Source: a virus
Virus record (IMG/VR): IMGVR_UViG_3300043256_000036
Location: 1 to 37,057 of that record
Length of the DNA: 37,057 bases
Reading direction: 5' to 3' (one strand)
Within the stretch, counting starts at the first letter, position 1; each line of letters starts with the position of its first letter. The notes beneath the pieces were generated by a model, which saw only the letters and a program-made list of their open reading frames with translations, was not told where the DNA came from and searched no databases. This document shows positions 35,391 to 37,057 of the stretch, in pieces. A program made the position numbers and the translations under genes.

Positions 35391-37057
35391 CTAGCTCGCG
35401 AACCCTGGGCAAGTCAACGTGACCCTGTTACCGACTGCGCCGGTGGGACAGATTGCTATGTCCTGAAGGTCCCAGGCATCGTGGCCGATCTCACAAACGC
35501 TCTCAAAGGTCTCGGTGAAGACCTGGAAGTCGTTTGTGACGTTGAGCGTCGCGTCCCTGACGATGCCCAGATCCAGCTTCCCCTCATCGAGGCGAATGAA
35601 GGTGCCGGGGGCATAGAGTAGGAAGTCGGCGGCGTCGGGCCATCCGGCGTCGTCGTTGTCTCCGATGCTCTGGTAGTCCTGGACCCACTGGACGTTGACC
35701 CCATACCCAGCCAATACCGAGGCCACGCGGCCCTTGGCATTGTCGAAGGTATTGGTCGAGTCCCTGGCGATCAGGTCGGCAGCGAGTGCATCGAGCACCC
35801 ATGCTGGAGACACCAGATCAAGCGTGGCCGTCGGGCTCATCCTGAAGTTGTCGCGGTACTTGGCCGCGGCAAATGCGATGAGATGTGAGACGTTGACCAG
35901 TCCACCACCACCGGGATCGCCACCCAGCTCTGCGGTCGAAGCCGCCACCATCACTGCGATCAGAGTCTCATTAACGAAGTGGGCATTGAAGTTCATCGAC
36001 TCGGCCAAAGCATGCGCAACGTGCTCTGGGTAGAACCGTTGCGCGAAGTTGCCGAACTGGAGAATCACCGGGTAGGCGTCGATCGTGCACGTCGTGGTCG
36101 TCGGACACTCCACCACGAAGGTGTTCTTCGATGACTCGGCCTCGTCGTCGGTGTTGGAGTGTTGCTGTCCTACAGCATCTCCCCAATCAGTATTAGCGCG
36201 GATCGTTGCATACGAGGTGCTCACCGGATAAGTGAGCCGTCCCCGCGGTGCGCCCACCGTGGGCACCTGAACCATCCCCGATGCCTCCGAGATGGAGAAG
36301 AAATCGTACACCGGTTGTGCTGGAGCACAGATGCCACCGGAAGCGACAAGGGCGTACGTCTCGGGATTGGCCTGAGCCTCGGCTTCGATCTCCTTGAGCA
36401 TTGCGTCGATCACCGCCGAGTCATGCTCAACCTCACCGGTGACCTGATACTTGTATTGATCGAGCGTGTCGAACGACGCCGCCACATAGCGCTCAGTGTG
36501 ACGTGGCCTCGAAGACCCAAAGGACTTCCAGTACTTCATCACGGCCTTGGACATCTCCCCAATGTCACCAAAGGTCTTGGACTCAAGGCCCGGCCCGGCG
36601 GACGCCACCAGAGCGGGCACCGGATCGGGATGGCGGGGAGCACGTTTGGCAAGGGCGCCGATGGAGGGAGCGGCCACTAGGACCTTCTCCGGCTCATCAA
36701 CTACTTCCGGCTCTACAAGCTCTGCCACAACCTCTTCGACCTCTTCAACCTCTGGCACCTCTACTTCAGCGACCTCGATGGTCTCTTCGGCTTCCTCTTC
36801 GACTTCGGCCTCGAAGTCGAGACCGTCAAGGATCTCGTCGGCTGAGGAGTTGTTAGCAGTCTCCTCTTCGATGAAGGTCTCCAGACGGGTGCTGATGGCA
36901 CCGAGGCGTTCCTTGGCCTCTAGCGCAGCTTCCAGGTCGGCCTTGGGATCGTCCGACGTCTTGTCCTTGACAGCGGTGGCAAGCTCAATTGCGCGCTCGG
37001 TGAGAGCGGACTGCGCCTGCTCCAACTCCTCGCGGGTTAGCTCGTCAATCGCGTCGG
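35391..37057 (-). CDS. Major capsid protein (continues into 1-173)
   Basis: This is the main body of the 570-residue HK97-fold capsid protein (joined with 1-173 across the circle). Residues about 1-190 are acidic and helical, rich in Glu, Val and Pro (VEEEAEETIEVAEVEVPEVE): a delta/scaffold domain likely removed by the protease. The fold region then includes SSRPRHTERYVAASFDTLDQ, AQPVYDFFSISEASGMVQVP and NGATLNVTND-like strands ending LTCPGFAS. The gene is followed by a terminator and preceded by the tRNA-like gene and protease. Confidence 0.9.
   Translation of the reverse strand, partial: DAIDELTREELEQAQSALTERAIELATAVKDKTSDDPKADLEAALEAKERLGAISTRLETFIEEETANNSSADEILDGLDFEAEVEEEAEETIEVAEVEVPEVEEVEEVVAELVEPEVVDEPEKVLVAAPSIGALAKRAPRHPDPVPALVASAGPGLESKTFGDIGEMSKAVMKYWKSFGSSRPRHTERYVAASFDTLDQYKYQVTGEVEHDSAVIDAMLKEIEAEAQANPETYALVASGGICAPAQPVYDFFSISEASGMVQVPTVGAPRGRLTYPVSTSYATIRANTDWGDAVGQQHSNTDDEAESSKNTFVVECPTTTTCTIDAYPVILQFGNFAQRFYPEHVAHALAESMNFNAHFVNETLIAVMVAASTAELGGDPGGGGLVNVSHLIAFAAAKYRDNFRMSPTATLDLVSPAWVLDALAADLIARDSTNTFDNAKGRVASVLAGYGVNVQWVQDYQSIGDNDDAGWPDAADFLLYAPGTFIRLDEGKLDLGIVRDATLNVTNDFQVFTETFESVCEIGHDAWDLQDIAICPTGAVGNRVTLTCPGFAS
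36931..37057. repeat. Right copy of 127-bp terminal direct repeat
   Basis: This copy is identical to 1-127. See the left copy: assembly closure of a circular molecule is the simplest reading. Confidence 0.95.

Noticed and set aside
35200-35412. 70-codon version of the small membrane gene
   Set aside because: Its first half would be translated through the capsid terminator hairpin and the capsid stop; the shorter form from 35313 is more likely.

Overview
The window is one complete, circular double-stranded DNA phage genome, written as a linear contig. The first 127 bases (1-127) are repeated exactly as the last 127 (36931-37057), so the real unit is 36,930 bp and the major capsid gene runs across the join. 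Every convincing gene lies on the minus strand. The G+C-rich sequence, overlapping ATGA/GTGA gene junctions and protein families (portal-MuF, S78-type protease, r1t-like holin, amidase lysin, SWIM, WYL-free small-gene early region) suggest a siphovirus of an uncultured actinobacterium. That host assignment is inference.

Layout in transcription order (falling coordinates). (1) Early region, 13296 to 6822: a sigma70-like promoter overlapping a palindromic operator-like site, then about 25 mostly tiny genes, including zinc-finger, SWIM and HTH proteins, an ERF-type annealing protein, a SLOG/DUF2493 protein and an HNH nuclease. (2) Packaging and head, 6758 to 35391 across the join: small and large terminase, a DUF1360-like membrane protein, a 756-residue portal-MuF fusion, a structural protein, a maturation protease whose segments appear permuted, a tRNA-like gene with an oversized anticodon loop, and the major capsid protein followed by a terminator hairpin. 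(3) Accessory block, 35313 to 26461: four glycosyltransferase-type genes, two FkbM-type methyltransferases, another SAM methyltransferase, a Dam-type DNA adenine methylase, a truncated MT-A70 relative, a nuclease-like protein and small zinc/hypothetical genes. (4) Connectors and tail, 26546 to 14888: structural protein, tail-tube candidate, connectors, tail-assembly chaperones joined by a CCCTTTA -1 frameshift site, tape measure, distal tail, tail-tip and beta-helix proteins. (5) Lysis, 14891 to 13294: amidase endolysin, a membrane protein, holin and two tiny ORFs.

I see no DNA polymerase, helicase, primase, integrase or recognisable repressor, so replication probably relies on the host plus the ERF protein, and nothing supports lysogeny. 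The glycosyltransferase and methyltransferase block sits between the major capsid gene and the next virion genes, which suggests that it decorates the virion.

The most unusual features are: families of near-identical junction cassettes that carry the Shine-Dalgarno site of one gene and encode the C-terminus of the gene before it; a class I tRNA-like gene with about 30 extra nucleotides in the anticodon loop; the permuted protease; and a possible plus-strand small RNA (extended -10, two hairpins, U-rich end) in the only sizeable early-region gap. Several genes listed here are under 60 codons and were found by reading the junctions directly.
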